Positions 8,286 to 17,400 are shown, counted from the stretch's first letter. The stretch is DNA of 20,265 nucleotides from Bacteroidales bacterium UBA1256 (GCA_002308195.1 DBVU01000077.1:17835-38099), one strand, 5' to 3'. The notes: a model not told the origin generated them from the letters alone. A program made the numbers and translations.

Positions 8286-9403
8286 TGGCTGGCTTGTACG
8301 TTCATATTCCTTTTTGCAAGAAGCGCTGCCTATACTGCGACTTCTTCTCTACTGTCCTTCTGGATCGTCGCGAGGAATATGTACAAGCTCTACTACAGGA
8401 AATCAAAGAACGCCGTTTAGAGGCTGGCGAGCCGATTCATACTATATATATAGGCGGAGGAACGCCTTCGATGCTAACAGCAGAGCAGATGCAATCCATT
8501 CTGCGAGCTATTGGAACGACTGATGCAGAAGAGATTACGATGGAAGCTAATCCTGGTGACTTGACACCGGATTACCTAAACGCCATCCGCTGTGCAGGAA
8601 TCAACCGATTTTCCATTGGAGTGCAGTCTTTCCACGATGAACTGCTACAATTATTGGGAAGACGTCACAACTCAGAACAAGCCATCGAAGCTGTTCGTAT
8701 GGCGCAGAAAGCAGGATTTGACAACATTTCGATAGACCTGATGTATGCTCTGCCTGGCCAAACCATCGATATGTGGAAAGCAGACATAGAATCCGCGTTA
8801 GGCCTAAATGTGCAGCATATATCGTGTTATGGTCTGATGTACGAAGAAGGCACGCCATTAACACAAAAACGAGATAACGGAGAGATTCTTCCGATTGACG
8901 AAGACACGGAAAATCAAATGTATGACCTATTATGTCAACAACTGAAGGATGCAGGCTTTGTCCACTACGAAGTAAGCAATTTTGCACGGCCTGGCTACGA
9001 AGCCAAACACAATAGTAGTTATTGGAACAGCACACCGTACATCGGCATTGGAGCAGGCGCACACTCATATATAGCAAACACGCGGAGTTGGAATCCGGAC
9101 AATCTCGATGCCTATATTGCCGGTATTATGGCACACGATTTGCAGAGAGAGAATGAAGAACTAACAGAAATTGATCGGTTTAATGAATACATAATGCTCG
9201 GTCTCAGAACCAACCGCGGAATCGACATTAGAAAGTACAATGTGAACGAGACAAACACGAGACTTTACCGAGACATTACCGAGACAATCACGAGAGCACT
9301 AGGAGACAATCTGCTTACAAAAACAGCCGATGGCAGAATCATCGCAACACAACAGGGATTACACGTTTTGAATCGCATTATAACGGACTTAATGATTGAA
9401 TAA
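8285..9403 (+). CDS. hemW: Radical SAM heme chaperone HemW
   Basis: HemW binds heme and delivers it to respiratory enzymes; it belongs to the HemN-like radical SAM family but does not itself oxidise coproporphyrinogen. The 372-residue protein opens with LYVHIPFC and the cluster motif CxxxCxxC (C11, C15, C18, the last followed by DF as in the family). It carries GGGTPS (57-62) for SAM binding, EANPGDL and NRFSIGVQSF in the barrel, and the downstream HNSSYWNSTPYIGIGAGAHS block. The C-terminal part (TEIDRFNEYIMLGLRTNRGID) matches HemW. Length of about 370 and the absence of HemN's extra N-terminal region and additional active-site cysteine favour HemW over the oxygen-independent coproporphyrinogen oxidase, although automatic labels often confuse the two. 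It starts one base before the end of rarA's stop. It is the last gene before the 15-base A-rich spacer at 9404-9418. Confidence 0.93.
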   Translation: MAGLYVHIPFCKKRCLYCDFFSTVLLDRREEYVQALLQEIKERRLEAGEPIHTIYIGGGTPSMLTAEQMQSILRAIGTTDAEEITMEANPGDLTPDYLNAIRCAGINRFSIGVQSFHDELLQLLGRRHNSEQAIEAVRMAQKAGFDNISIDLMYALPGQTIDMWKADIESALGLNVQHISCYGLMYEEGTPLTQKRDNGEILPIDEDTENQMYDLLCQQLKDAGFVHYEVSNFARPGYEAKHNSSYWNSTPYIGIGAGAHSYIANTRSWNPDNLDAYIAGIMAHDLQRENEELTEIDRFNEYIMLGLRTNRGIDIRKYNVNETNTRLYRDITETITRALGDNLLTKTADGRIIATQQGLHVLNRIITDLMIE

Positions 9404-9418
9404 TAAAATAGCAAAAAT

Positions 9419-11689
9419 ATGGCAACAAAATCTTGGCACAAAACATTTTTAACCTGGTTCTGGGGATTATTCCTCGGAGGCATGCTCGTTGGATGGCTTG
9501 TTATTTGGCTTATTACGAAAGGAGCACTAGGTTATTTGCCTCCGTTGGAAGAATTGCAGAACCCCAAAAACACGTTCGCGAGCGAAGTTATTTCGTCCGA
9601 TATGGTTTCTTTGGGACGTTACTATCGCTACGAAAACCGTATCGGAGTACAATACACCGATCTTTCGCCACAATTGATTCAAGCGCTCATAGCTACTGAA
9701 GATGCGCGTTTTTACGATCACACAGGCGTGGATTTCAAGTCGATGTTCCGCGCGGTTCTCAAACTCGGTCGCGCAGGTGGAGGAAGTACGCTGACACAGC
9801 AATTGGCTAAGCAGTTATGGTCGCCGCGTGCCAACAATATCTTTGAGCGTGCTATGCAAAAACCAATCGAATGGGTCATCGCAACTAAATTGGAACGACT
9901 CTATTCGAAAGATGAGATTCTGCTGATGTATCTCAATCAGTTTGATTTCCTCTACAATGCCGTAGGCATTCAAACTGCTTCTCAGGTGTATTTCTCTACT
10001 ACGCCAATGAATCTCAAGCTGGAAGAAGCAGCCACTTTGGTTGGAATGTGTAAGAACCCATCGCTCTACAACCCTGTTCGTTATCCGGAAAGAGCCAAAG
10101 GAAGACGTAATGTCGTTCTTGGCCAAATGGAGAAATATGGCTATATTGATGCTGCCACACGCGATTCCGTTGCAGAACTGCCGCTTGAATTGCACTATAG
10201 TTCTGTTGACCACAAACAGGGATTAGCACCGTATTTTCGAGAATTCCTACGTGGCATGCTGAGTGCCAAAGAACCGAAACAAAGCGATTATTCCGAATGG
10301 AATCAGCAGCAATACAAACTGGATAAATGGCAATGGGAAAACAACCCATTGTACGGCTTCTGTGAGAAGAATCACAAAGCAGATGGCAGCAAATACGATT
10401 TGTATCAAGATGGTTTGAAAATCTACACCACTATTGATTCGCGTATGCAACGCTATGCAGAAGAAGCGGTAAGCGAACATATGCGCGAACAGCAAGTTTC
10501 TTTCTTCAAGGAGCTGCAACGCAAAAAGAATGCTCCATTCTCTCGCTCGCTCAAACAAAGCGAGATTGATGGAATTATGAATCGTTCTATGCGACAGACA
10601 GACCGCTATCGTGCTTTGAAGAAAGCCAATGCAAGCGCTGAAGAAATCGAGCAGAACTTTATGACACCACGTGAAATGCAACTCTTTACCTACGATCGTG
10701 GAATGATTGATACAGTACTTTCTCCGTATGATTCCATCAAGTGGCAGAAGAGTTTCTTGCGTTGTGGTTTCATGTCAATGGATCCGCATACTGGACATGT
10801 CAAGGCATATGTCGGAGGGCCGGATTTCGCTCATTTCCAATACGATATGGCTACAAAAGGTCGCCGACAAGTAGGTTCTACCATCAAACCGTACTTATAT
10901 ACGCTCGCAATGGATGAAGGTATGTGGCCTTGCGAAAAAGTCGTTAACGAACCTATCACACTCTATGATGCCAACGGACGTGAATGGAGTCCGCGTGATA
11001 CGCACGACAAGTACAAAGGTGATACCGTAACACTCACATGGGGATTGAAGAACTCCAGTAACTGGATTGCTGCATATCTGATGTCACTCTTTACTCCAGA
11101 ACAGTTAGTCAAAATGATGCGTTCGTTTGGTATTCAAGGCGAAATCGTTCCCGTTGTGTCACTTTGTCTCGGCCCATGCGAAGTTAGTGTGGAAGAAATG
11201 GTAGACGCTTATACCACGTTTGCTAACAAGGGAATTCGTACGGAACCACTATACGTTACGCGCATAGAGGATAACAATGGTAACGTGATTGGTATGTTTG
11301 CTCCTCGTACACATGAGATTATCAGCGAAACTACCGCCTATAAGATGATTCACATGCTACGAGCGGTAATGGACGGAGGAACAGGAGTTCGAGTGCGTTA
11401 CAAATACGGAGTTAATGCACCAATGGGCGGAAAAACAGGTACCACCAACAACAATTCCGATGGTTGGTTTATGTGTTTCACCCCATCGCTCGTTAGCGGA
11501 ACATGGGTCGGAGGAGAAGATCGTGGCATACATTTTGACAATATGGCTGAAGGACAAGGTGCATCTATGGCATTGCCTATTTGTGCCCTGTATATGCAGA
11601 AAGTATTGGCAGATGAAGAATTAGGCTACGATCCGAATGAACAGTTCGACGTACCTCGTTGGTTTAATCCGAATGAAGGTTGCAGGTAG
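9419..11689 (+). CDS. Class A penicillin-binding protein (PBP1A-type, glycosyltransferase plus transpeptidase)
   Basis: This bifunctional inner-membrane enzyme polymerises lipid II into glycan strands and cross-links the stem peptides on the periplasmic face. One membrane segment lies at about residues 8-33. The GT51 domain has the catalytic glutamate E94 in ATEDARFYDHTGVD, GGGSTLTQQLAKQ (120-132) and the second acidic region LERLYSKDEILLMYLNQ. An insert of about 100 charged residues (350-420) separates the domains. The transpeptidase has SxxK at S487-K490 (GSTIK), SSN at 546-548 and KTG at 672-674, so all catalytic motifs are present. At 756 residues it is typical for Bacteroidetes PBP1A. 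The spacer before the ATG (AATAAAATAGCAAAAAT) is A-rich with no Shine-Dalgarno. It ends inside the next gene by 17 bases. Whether it corresponds to mrcA or another class A paralogue is not resolved. Confidence 0.95.
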   Translation: MATKSWHKTFLTWFWGLFLGGMLVGWLVIWLITKGALGYLPPLEELQNPKNTFASEVISSDMVSLGRYYRYENRIGVQYTDLSPQLIQALIATEDARFYDHTGVDFKSMFRAVLKLGRAGGGSTLTQQLAKQLWSPRANNIFERAMQKPIEWVIATKLERLYSKDEILLMYLNQFDFLYNAVGIQTASQVYFSTTPMNLKLEEAATLVGMCKNPSLYNPVRYPERAKGRRNVVLGQMEKYGYIDAATRDSVAELPLELHYSSVDHKQGLAPYFREFLRGMLSAKEPKQSDYSEWNQQQYKLDKWQWENNPLYGFCEKNHKADGSKYDLYQDGLKIYTTIDSRMQRYAEEAVSEHMREQQVSFFKELQRKKNAPFSRSLKQSEIDGIMNRSMRQTDRYRALKKANASAEEIEQNFMTPREMQLFTYDRGMIDTVLSPYDSIKWQKSFLRCGFMSMDPHTGHVKAYVGGPDFAHFQYDMATKGRRQVGSTIKPYLYTLAMDEGMWPCEKVVNEPITLYDANGREWSPRDTHDKYKGDTVTLTWGLKNSSNWIAAYLMSLFTPEQLVKMMRSFGIQGEIVPVVSLCLGPCEVSVEEMVDAYTTFANKGIRTEPLYVTRIEDNNGNVIGMFAPRTHEIISETTAYKMIHMLRAVMDGGTGVRVRYKYGVNAPMGGKTGTTNNNSDGWFMCFTPSLVSGTWVGGEDRGIHFDNMAEGQGASMALPICALYMQKVLADEELGYDPNEQFDVPRWFNPNEGCR

Positions 11690-13667
11690 AAACATAGTAC
11701 TTCTTATGCTTTGCGCGTTGTGCCTTATGCCATGTAAGGGACTTGCGCAAATGAATACCGATAGAATCACTTCCATCGGCAGAAATGCCTTGTATTTTGA
11801 GGATTACGTGCTTGCTATTCAATATTTCAACCAGGTCATTCGTCTCAAGCCGTATTTGAGCGAACCGTATCTGTACCGTTCAATCGCAAAAATACAGTTG
11901 GAGGATTATCAAGGGGCGCTTCAAGATTGTAATGCTGCACTAGAAAGAAATCCTTTCTCGCCCGGTAGTTATTATGCACGAGGATACATATTCCGCCAAC
12001 TCAATCAATTTGAGAAAGCTGAGAAAGATTATTCGGAAGCATTGCGTTTTTCTCCCGAAAATCGCACTTATATGCTACTTCGCGCCGATACCCGTGCACA
12101 AATGAAGCATTACGATGCCGCGTTGGAAGATATTGAGCAGATGTTGCGCAGAGAGCCTCAATCGGCTACTATATGGTCGGAGAAAGGACGTATATGTATC
12201 GCTAAGAAAGATACATTAACTGCCTTAGACGCCTTCACGCAAGCAACAGTATATGACAAAACCAATCCTGCCGTTTGGTCCGCACTAGGAGTAACCAATC
12301 TTATGCTGAATCGCGAGGATGATGCATATGTTCAATTGACACTAGCTATCAATCTCGGTTCCAAATGGGCGGGGGATTATATCAATCGCGGTGTGATTCA
12401 TTACCACCGCCATAATTATCGAGGTGCGCTATCCGATTACGATCAAGCCGTTCGTTTGGCGCCCAATGAGGCAGATAGTTATTACAATCGTGGTATGATG
12501 CGCCAAGAAGTGGGAGATTACAATCGTGCCTTGGAAGATTTGAACAAAGCTATTCAACTAGCACCCGAACGTACAGAGATGCGTTATCAGCGAGGATTGG
12601 TCGAGATGCAACTGAAACAATGGAATGACGTAATTAGAGATATGGACTCGCTCATAGCACGTTATCCATATTTCTTGCCTAGCTATTATCTGGCAGCACA
12701 GGCAAAATTACAACAAGGCCAACAAGCAGCCGCTTATCGCTATCGTTCGCGTGCACAAGCACTAGAAGCACAAAAGGAGAAAATACAAGCTCAGCAGCCC
12801 AATACAGACATGCAATTGGCAGAAGCTCAACCGCAGAAGAAAGATAACAGAAAGGAGTTCTCGGCTAATACGGCACAAAATAAGCAAGAACCAACCGAAG
12901 AAGAACAGAAATACGATTCTGAAACCAGAGGCAGTATACAAAAGCGTTATCAGGATGTCATCAACGAACCAAATATTGGTCTATGCTATTACAGCCAAGA
13001 TTTAAGTTTGAGAAGGACCAATTATTATCATCCGTTGGTGGATCAGTTGAATCGCACGGAGGAATTACCTGCTACACTTCGTTTCACAGGGCAAGAAATA
13101 GCACTCACGGCAGAAATGGTCGATTTCCATTTCTCTGAAATAGCACGATTGTCTGCTCTCATAGACGAACAACCTACGGCTGTCCTCTATTTCGCACGAG
13201 CCATTGAGTTTGCTATAGTTCAGGATTACACCAGTGCCATAGACGATTGCACGCGAGCTGCACAATTGGCCGATAAGTCGTTTGAACCTATTATCTATTT
13301 CTGCCGTGCTAACTGGCGTTATCGTTTGCTGGAATACCAACGTGCTACAGGCGAACAGGAAACAACCAAGAATATGGACTTTGATATTATGTTGCGCGAT
13401 TACGACCAAGTGCTGCGTTTGCAACCGGACTTTTCGTTTGCATATTATAACAAGGCCAATATTCTATGCGCACAGCGGGAGTGGAAAGATGCGATAGAAC
13501 ATTATTCTCGTGCGATTTCTTTAGATAGTGATTTTGCAGAGGCCTATTTCAATCGAGGGCTGACATATGTCTTTATTGGAGAAAACGAAAAAGGCCTGGC
13601 AGATCTCAGCAAAGCAGGAGAATTGGGCATCTATCAAGCATATAATTTGATTAGTCGATTCAAATAA
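11673..13667 (+). CDS. Exported tetratricopeptide-repeat protein with two TPR arrays
   Basis: This 664-residue protein has a signal peptide (MKVAGRNIVLLMLCALCLMPCKGLAQ) and is otherwise mostly TPRs, which usually serve as scaffolds for protein complexes; no enzyme domain is visible. The first array runs from about residue 30 to 365 with roughly nine repeats of the A-Y-x-R-G and D-Y-x-x-A-L/I-x-D pattern. A charged, glutamine-rich linker (about 370-440) follows, then a non-repeat segment, then a second array from about 510 to the end. No clear lipobox cysteine was seen, so a soluble periplasmic protein is more likely than a lipoprotein. The ATG at 11673 begins the signal peptide; the in-frame ATG at 11637 would put 12 extra residues in front of it. 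The start overlaps the PBP gene by 17 bases and the stop shares one base with the next gene, consistent with co-expression with wall synthesis. The partner is unknown. Confidence 0.9.
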   Translation: MKVAGRNIVLLMLCALCLMPCKGLAQMNTDRITSIGRNALYFEDYVLAIQYFNQVIRLKPYLSEPYLYRSIAKIQLEDYQGALQDCNAALERNPFSPGSYYARGYIFRQLNQFEKAEKDYSEALRFSPENRTYMLLRADTRAQMKHYDAALEDIEQMLRREPQSATIWSEKGRICIAKKDTLTALDAFTQATVYDKTNPAVWSALGVTNLMLNREDDAYVQLTLAINLGSKWAGDYINRGVIHYHRHNYRGALSDYDQAVRLAPNEADSYYNRGMMRQEVGDYNRALEDLNKAIQLAPERTEMRYQRGLVEMQLKQWNDVIRDMDSLIARYPYFLPSYYLAAQAKLQQGQQAAAYRYRSRAQALEAQKEKIQAQQPNTDMQLAEAQPQKKDNRKEFSANTAQNKQEPTEEEQKYDSETRGSIQKRYQDVINEPNIGLCYYSQDLSLRRTNYYHPLVDQLNRTEELPATLRFTGQEIALTAEMVDFHFSEIARLSALIDEQPTAVLYFARAIEFAIVQDYTSAIDDCTRAAQLADKSFEPIIYFCRANWRYRLLEYQRATGEQETTKNMDFDIMLRDYDQVLRLQPDFSFAYYNKANILCAQREWKDAIEHYSRAISLDSDFAEAYFNRGLTYVFIGENEKGLADLSKAGELGIYQAYNLISRFK

Positions 13668-14581
13668 TGAAGCAATATAAAGTCATATTGATTATTCTGT
13701 TCTGTTCAATGACTCTCGTGCCTACGAAGGCTCAGTTGTTGTATGAGATCAGCGGACAATCGAGCAAGCAAAAATCGTATGTGCTTGCAACTAATCGTTT
13801 AGTCAATATGCAGTTCTTGGATACTATCCCGAATGTATTCAAATGCTTTAATCGCTGTAATCTTGTTCTTACAGAATTTGCAATGCAAGACTACGAAGCG
13901 ATTGCTGCTTTGCGCCAAGCGGCGATTCTCCCAGACTCTGTTAAATTGAGTAATTTCTATAGCGAAAGCGAATATCAACTCATAGATAATGCTCTTCGCA
14001 TCAATTTAGGCCTCGGATTAGATAAATTGTGCAGAATGAAACCATCATATTTAACAGAACTATTTCGGGCTGAACTGATGAAACAATGGCTTCATTACGA
14101 TGAACAACAATCGATGGAAAGTTTCTTCGAGCAAGTAGCAGCAGAACGTGATATTCCAGTCAAAGGATTGGATAATATCGGAGAAACCATGTATATGCTC
14201 TTTGATCGCGAACCATTCCATTGGCAATGCAAGGAATTGCTCAAAGTGATAGAATATCCGGAGAATGAAGTAAAACAAGAACGAACAATCAAAGAAATGT
14301 ATTTGTCTGGCAGATTGGCGGATATAGCTTATCAAGTAGAAGGACCGGACAATAAAACCAGTATTTCATACTCAGACTACAAAGTTTATTGCCAACGAAA
14401 TCAGCAATGGGTAAAGCGCTTGAAACCATATTTGACTCAAGGTGGCTGTTTTATCACGCTCAATGCCATTTATCTGGGAGGAGAAAAGGGATTGCTGGAA
14501 CAATTACGAGCAGCAGGTTATCGTGTTCGTCCTGTCAATCGAAGAAATATAAACAAATCAACTATATCTACAACCAACTAA
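13667..14581 (+). CDS. TraB/GumN-family protein lacking both GxxH motifs (probable pseudoenzyme)
   Basis: The 304-residue exported protein (signal peptide residues 1-22) fits the TraB/PrgY/GumN/Tiki fold, whose active members are proposed metalloproteases with two GxxH motifs and a glutamate. The N-terminal strand pattern (LLYEISGQSSKQKSYVL) and the C-terminal block QRNQQWVKRL...LGGEKGLLEQLRAAGYRV are typical of GumN. The first motif, usually G-T-H-H, is here A41-T-N-R44, and the second, usually G-A-A-H, is N266-A-I-Y269. The early glutamate (E70) is kept. With both metal-binding histidines gone, catalysis as proposed for the family is unlikely; a binding or regulatory role is inference. The reading frame is intact and codon use looks normal, so this is not an ordinary decayed gene. 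It shares one base with the TPR gene and is followed by an 11-base gap. Confidence 0.78.
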   Translation: MKQYKVILIILFCSMTLVPTKAQLLYEISGQSSKQKSYVLATNRLVNMQFLDTIPNVFKCFNRCNLVLTEFAMQDYEAIAALRQAAILPDSVKLSNFYSESEYQLIDNALRINLGLGLDKLCRMKPSYLTELFRAELMKQWLHYDEQQSMESFFEQVAAERDIPVKGLDNIGETMYMLFDREPFHWQCKELLKVIEYPENEVKQERTIKEMYLSGRLADIAYQVEGPDNKTSISYSDYKVYCQRNQQWVKRLKPYLTQGGCFITLNAIYLGGEKGLLEQLRAAGYRVRPVNRRNINKSTISTTN

Positions 14582-14592
14582 ATCAATCAACA

Positions 14593-15150
14593 ATGAACAA
14601 GAAACTGATTGTGTGTGTGTTAACACTCTTGGCTACTATTGGTATGCAGGCAGCTAATGGCAAGTTTATTCACGTAGACAACACCACGTCCAAAAATCTA
14701 AAACCTCAGTTGGCTTTCAATCAAGAACGCCAAAATGGAGCAGATGTCACCACTCTACTCGTTTGGACTGTCAATGTGAATGATTACAACGAGTTTACCG
14801 ATGCTTCGCGTATTCTAATCCGCTTTGCAGATGGAGATCGTACCACTTTGCCGCGTGTAAAAGGCTCGCAAGTACAAAAGGAGAAGTTCAACACAAAAAA
14901 TGGCAAGGCAACTATCTCGTATTTCAAAACGATTACTTCTTACGAAGTAACTCCGGAACTGATTGAGAAGTTGCAAAGTGGCGTTGCAATCATCAAAGTA
15001 CGTGTGGTTTTCAAAGAAAACGACGCAAAAGACTATGATATTGCTGAAAGCTATCAAGAGAAAATGCGCGATGATTTGGTTCGTTCGCTTAATGAAGCCA
15101 GCCAAAAGAATCGTCAAAGTACAACTGATTTGAGCGACGAGGATTTTTAA
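14593..15150 (+). CDS. Secreted protein of unknown function
   Basis: I do not recognise this gene. The 185-residue product has a signal peptide (MNKKLIVCVLTLLATIGMQA) and no other membrane segment. The mature part looks like a mixed alpha/beta or beta-rich domain (about residues 25-155), with VTTLLVWTVNVNDYN, an aromatic and glycine-containing IRFADGDRTTLPR and KVRVVFKENDAKDYD. A charged, probably helical tail ends in acidic SDEDF. There are no cysteines in the mature region, no zinc-like motif and no repeat. The reading frame is open upstream to 14389, but that part overlaps the preceding gene in another frame; the ATG at 14593 gives the signal peptide and a short 11-base spacer. Its end abuts the GTG of the amidase exactly, which suggests coupling to that envelope gene. 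Probably periplasmic. Confidence 0.75.
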   Translation: MNKKLIVCVLTLLATIGMQAANGKFIHVDNTTSKNLKPQLAFNQERQNGADVTTLLVWTVNVNDYNEFTDASRILIRFADGDRTTLPRVKGSQVQKEKFNTKNGKATISYFKTITSYEVTPELIEKLQSGVAIIKVRVVFKENDAKDYDIAESYQEKMRDDLVRSLNEASQKNRQSTTDLSDEDF

Positions 15151-17400
15151 GTGAAGAAGTATCTTTCTTTTATACTCTTGTGCCTTTTAGGCACACTCAC
15201 TAGTCAGGCAGGGGTTAATATGCGAGTCTTGGGTGACTCGCTAATGGCTTATACCGGGTTTTCACGCGTATGGTCTCCTACTGTCCGTGTCAAGAGTGTG
15301 CGTGTGGATGATGAACACGTTATCATACGTACCAATGCTATACTCAGCGATGTCAGTTGGACACCAGCCAGTGTAGAGGACCTAAAAAAACGTGTTAGCC
15401 AGTGGGTTCTCGGTAATGACAAAGGCACAATAGAAATATGGAGCGGGAACTACCCTATTGACAGCCTGATAACAGATTGTGGTCGAGGTGTTATGGTCAC
15501 AAGCAAGCACAAGGACCTAAGAGACAAGCATATTGCTCTTTGGCCAAGTCATGGCCTGTATTATAACAAGGAACGTGACCAATGGATTTGGCAGCGAGCA
15601 ACATTATGGACTACTGTGGAGGATCTGTATAGTCAAGAGTATGTTCGTCTGCTGAAGCAGATGCTAGAAAATGCAGGTGCAGAAGTGCATATCCCTCGTG
15701 CCGGCATTGACCAAGAAGAGGAAGGCATGTCTGGCATGCCTCGTTGGACTGAAGGCGCTCGCTACTGGATGAAACGCAAAGGAGTGCCATCTAGGTTGTG
15801 GGATCTGTATGATGGCAATGAATATAAGGATGATATGAAATGCCGCGGACTTTGGGTGAATTATCTATCCGGAGGAAGTAGTAAAAATCCTGACGAGCAA
15901 GGGAAGGGCGTTCCAATTGACCTCTGCTTGGCTTTACATACAGACGGCGTAGATAGTGGGAATGATAGTACAATTATTGGCACACTTTGCATCTACACCG
16001 CACACGATGACAATGGGAAAAAGGCGCTAGGAGATGGTAGAGATCGGCAAAGGGTTAATCGAAACTTAGCAGACTGGATACAAACGCAGATTACCAACGA
16101 TCTACAAGCCATTGTACCAGATTGGACACGCAGACAACTGAGAGAAGCCAACTACTGTGAATCCAGAGTACCGGTGGTTCCCAGTCTGATTCTAGAACTA
16201 TTGAGCCATAAGAACATGGCAGATATGTATTATGGCCTTGATCCAAAATTCCGGCAAACAGCCGTACGTGCGATCTACAAAGGAATATTGCGTTATCTGA
16301 ATGGTAAATCGGCTGTCGTTCAACCTCTTCCCATCGAACAATTATCTATCAGTAGAGACGGCACACTACGTTGGATTCCACAATTAGACTCGTTGGAAAA
16401 GACTGCAAAACCGACCTATTATATGGTTTATGTCCAAGAGGACGAGGGCGAATGGAACGTACAACAAGTTGATAAGAAGACGGAGACCAAACTGGAGCTA
16501 AAAAACGGAGTACGTTACAACTGCTATGTAGTGGCCGGCAATGATGGTGGTTTGAGTTTGCCTAGTCCGATCGTGAGCGCATATATCAGTCAAAAAGAGG
16601 ATTCGCCTTGTGTGCTGATTGTTGACGCATTCAGTGATGTTTACGGACCAGAGTGGTTTGCTGATTCCACATACGCAGGCATTGTTCCCGGTAGTTATGC
16701 CTGTGAGGACCGTATCAGCTGTGCCTATATAGGTCAGCAATGGGATTATCGTCGTGATAGCAAATGGCTGGATGATGATAATTGCGGTTGGGGAAGTTGT
16801 TATCGTGATCACGCAGGCCAGATAACGATAGGAAATACGCATGACTATAGCGTATCTCACGGCCGTATTCTGCAGCATCATCGTATTAGTTATGTAAGTG
16901 CAACCAGTAGTATAGCGCAGATTGACAGCACCTACAAACTAGTAGATATAGTATGCGGAAGACAACGGATGCCATTGGATTCCACACTTCAACAACAAGT
17001 AACAGACTATTTAGCACATAACGGACGGATACTGATTAGTGCCGAGAGATTAAGCGCTTTGGACACCGCTTGGAGTCATTCGTATCTACACTTCTCGCCC
17101 CGTGCTACGCACGCCACTCGCTCCGGACGTATCGTATGTGCGCATCATAAAGTGATATATCAGGTAGAACTAGAGCCAAACGACCGACAATTATTCTGCG
17201 CATCACCGGAAGCGATTCAGCCTTTTGGAGCAAACGCCAAACGCATTGCCCATTACGAAGACATGCGTTGCGATGCAGCTATCGGTTGGCGAAGCGAGGA
17301 TGAGCAATCCAGGACCCTGGTATGGGCATTCCCGTTGGAAGCGACCAGCGATTTCGACCGCATATATCATTATTCTATTAGATGGTTATTGCAAGACTAA
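15151..17400 (+). CDS. Exported amidase-3 (N-acetylmuramoyl-L-alanine amidase-like) protein with FN3 and C-terminal Rossmann-like domain
   Basis: This 749-residue secreted protein has a signal peptide (1-20) and three visible parts. Residues about 125-385 are an amidase-3 type zinc peptidase: H134 in SHGLYY, E157 in TTVEDLY, H263 in ALHTDG and E349 in ILELLSH line up with the zinc ligands and catalytic glutamate of N-acetylmuramoyl-L-alanine amidases. Residues about 391-481 form a fibronectin type III domain. Residues about 485-749 are a Rossmann-like or glutamine-amidotransferase-like domain with DYSVSHGR. Many Bacteroides relatives are labelled 'xanthan lyase' in databases, a name the sequence does not support. 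I saw no golvesin-like insert of the kind some relatives carry. It starts with GTG exactly after the previous stop and shares one base with rlmD (TAATG). Likely cleaves peptidoglycan stem peptides in the periplasm; substrate is inferred. Confidence 0.8.
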   Translation: MKKYLSFILLCLLGTLTSQAGVNMRVLGDSLMAYTGFSRVWSPTVRVKSVRVDDEHVIIRTNAILSDVSWTPASVEDLKKRVSQWVLGNDKGTIEIWSGNYPIDSLITDCGRGVMVTSKHKDLRDKHIALWPSHGLYYNKERDQWIWQRATLWTTVEDLYSQEYVRLLKQMLENAGAEVHIPRAGIDQEEEGMSGMPRWTEGARYWMKRKGVPSRLWDLYDGNEYKDDMKCRGLWVNYLSGGSSKNPDEQGKGVPIDLCLALHTDGVDSGNDSTIIGTLCIYTAHDDNGKKALGDGRDRQRVNRNLADWIQTQITNDLQAIVPDWTRRQLREANYCESRVPVVPSLILELLSHKNMADMYYGLDPKFRQTAVRAIYKGILRYLNGKSAVVQPLPIEQLSISRDGTLRWIPQLDSLEKTAKPTYYMVYVQEDEGEWNVQQVDKKTETKLELKNGVRYNCYVVAGNDGGLSLPSPIVSAYISQKEDSPCVLIVDAFSDVYGPEWFADSTYAGIVPGSYACEDRISCAYIGQQWDYRRDSKWLDDDNCGWGSCYRDHAGQITIGNTHDYSVSHGRILQHHRISYVSATSSIAQIDSTYKLVDIVCGRQRMPLDSTLQQQVTDYLAHNGRILISAERLSALDTAWSHSYLHFSPRATHATRSGRIVCAHHKVIYQVELEPNDRQLFCASPEAIQPFGANAKRIAHYEDMRCDAAIGWRSEDEQSRTLVWAFPLEATSDFDRIYHYSIRWLLQD

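Noticed and set aside
8601..9077. Open frame of 158 codons on the minus strand within hemW
   Set aside because: It lies wholly opposite a well-supported gene, encodes no recognisable motif, and several similar shadows occur opposite other genes.
8285..9403. Naming the radical SAM gene as coproporphyrinogen oxidase HemN
   Set aside because: Length, the CxxxCxxC spacing at the very N-terminus and the HNSSYW block fit HemW; HemN's longer N-terminal region is missing.
14389..14592. Upstream extension of the unknown secreted protein
   Set aside because: It would overlap the TraB-like gene by almost 200 bases and hide the clear signal peptide that starts at 14593.
16498..16881. Minus-strand open frame of 127 codons inside the amidase gene
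   Set aside because: The product is threonine- and isoleucine-rich without a domain; it mirrors the plus-strand codon pattern of the amidase.
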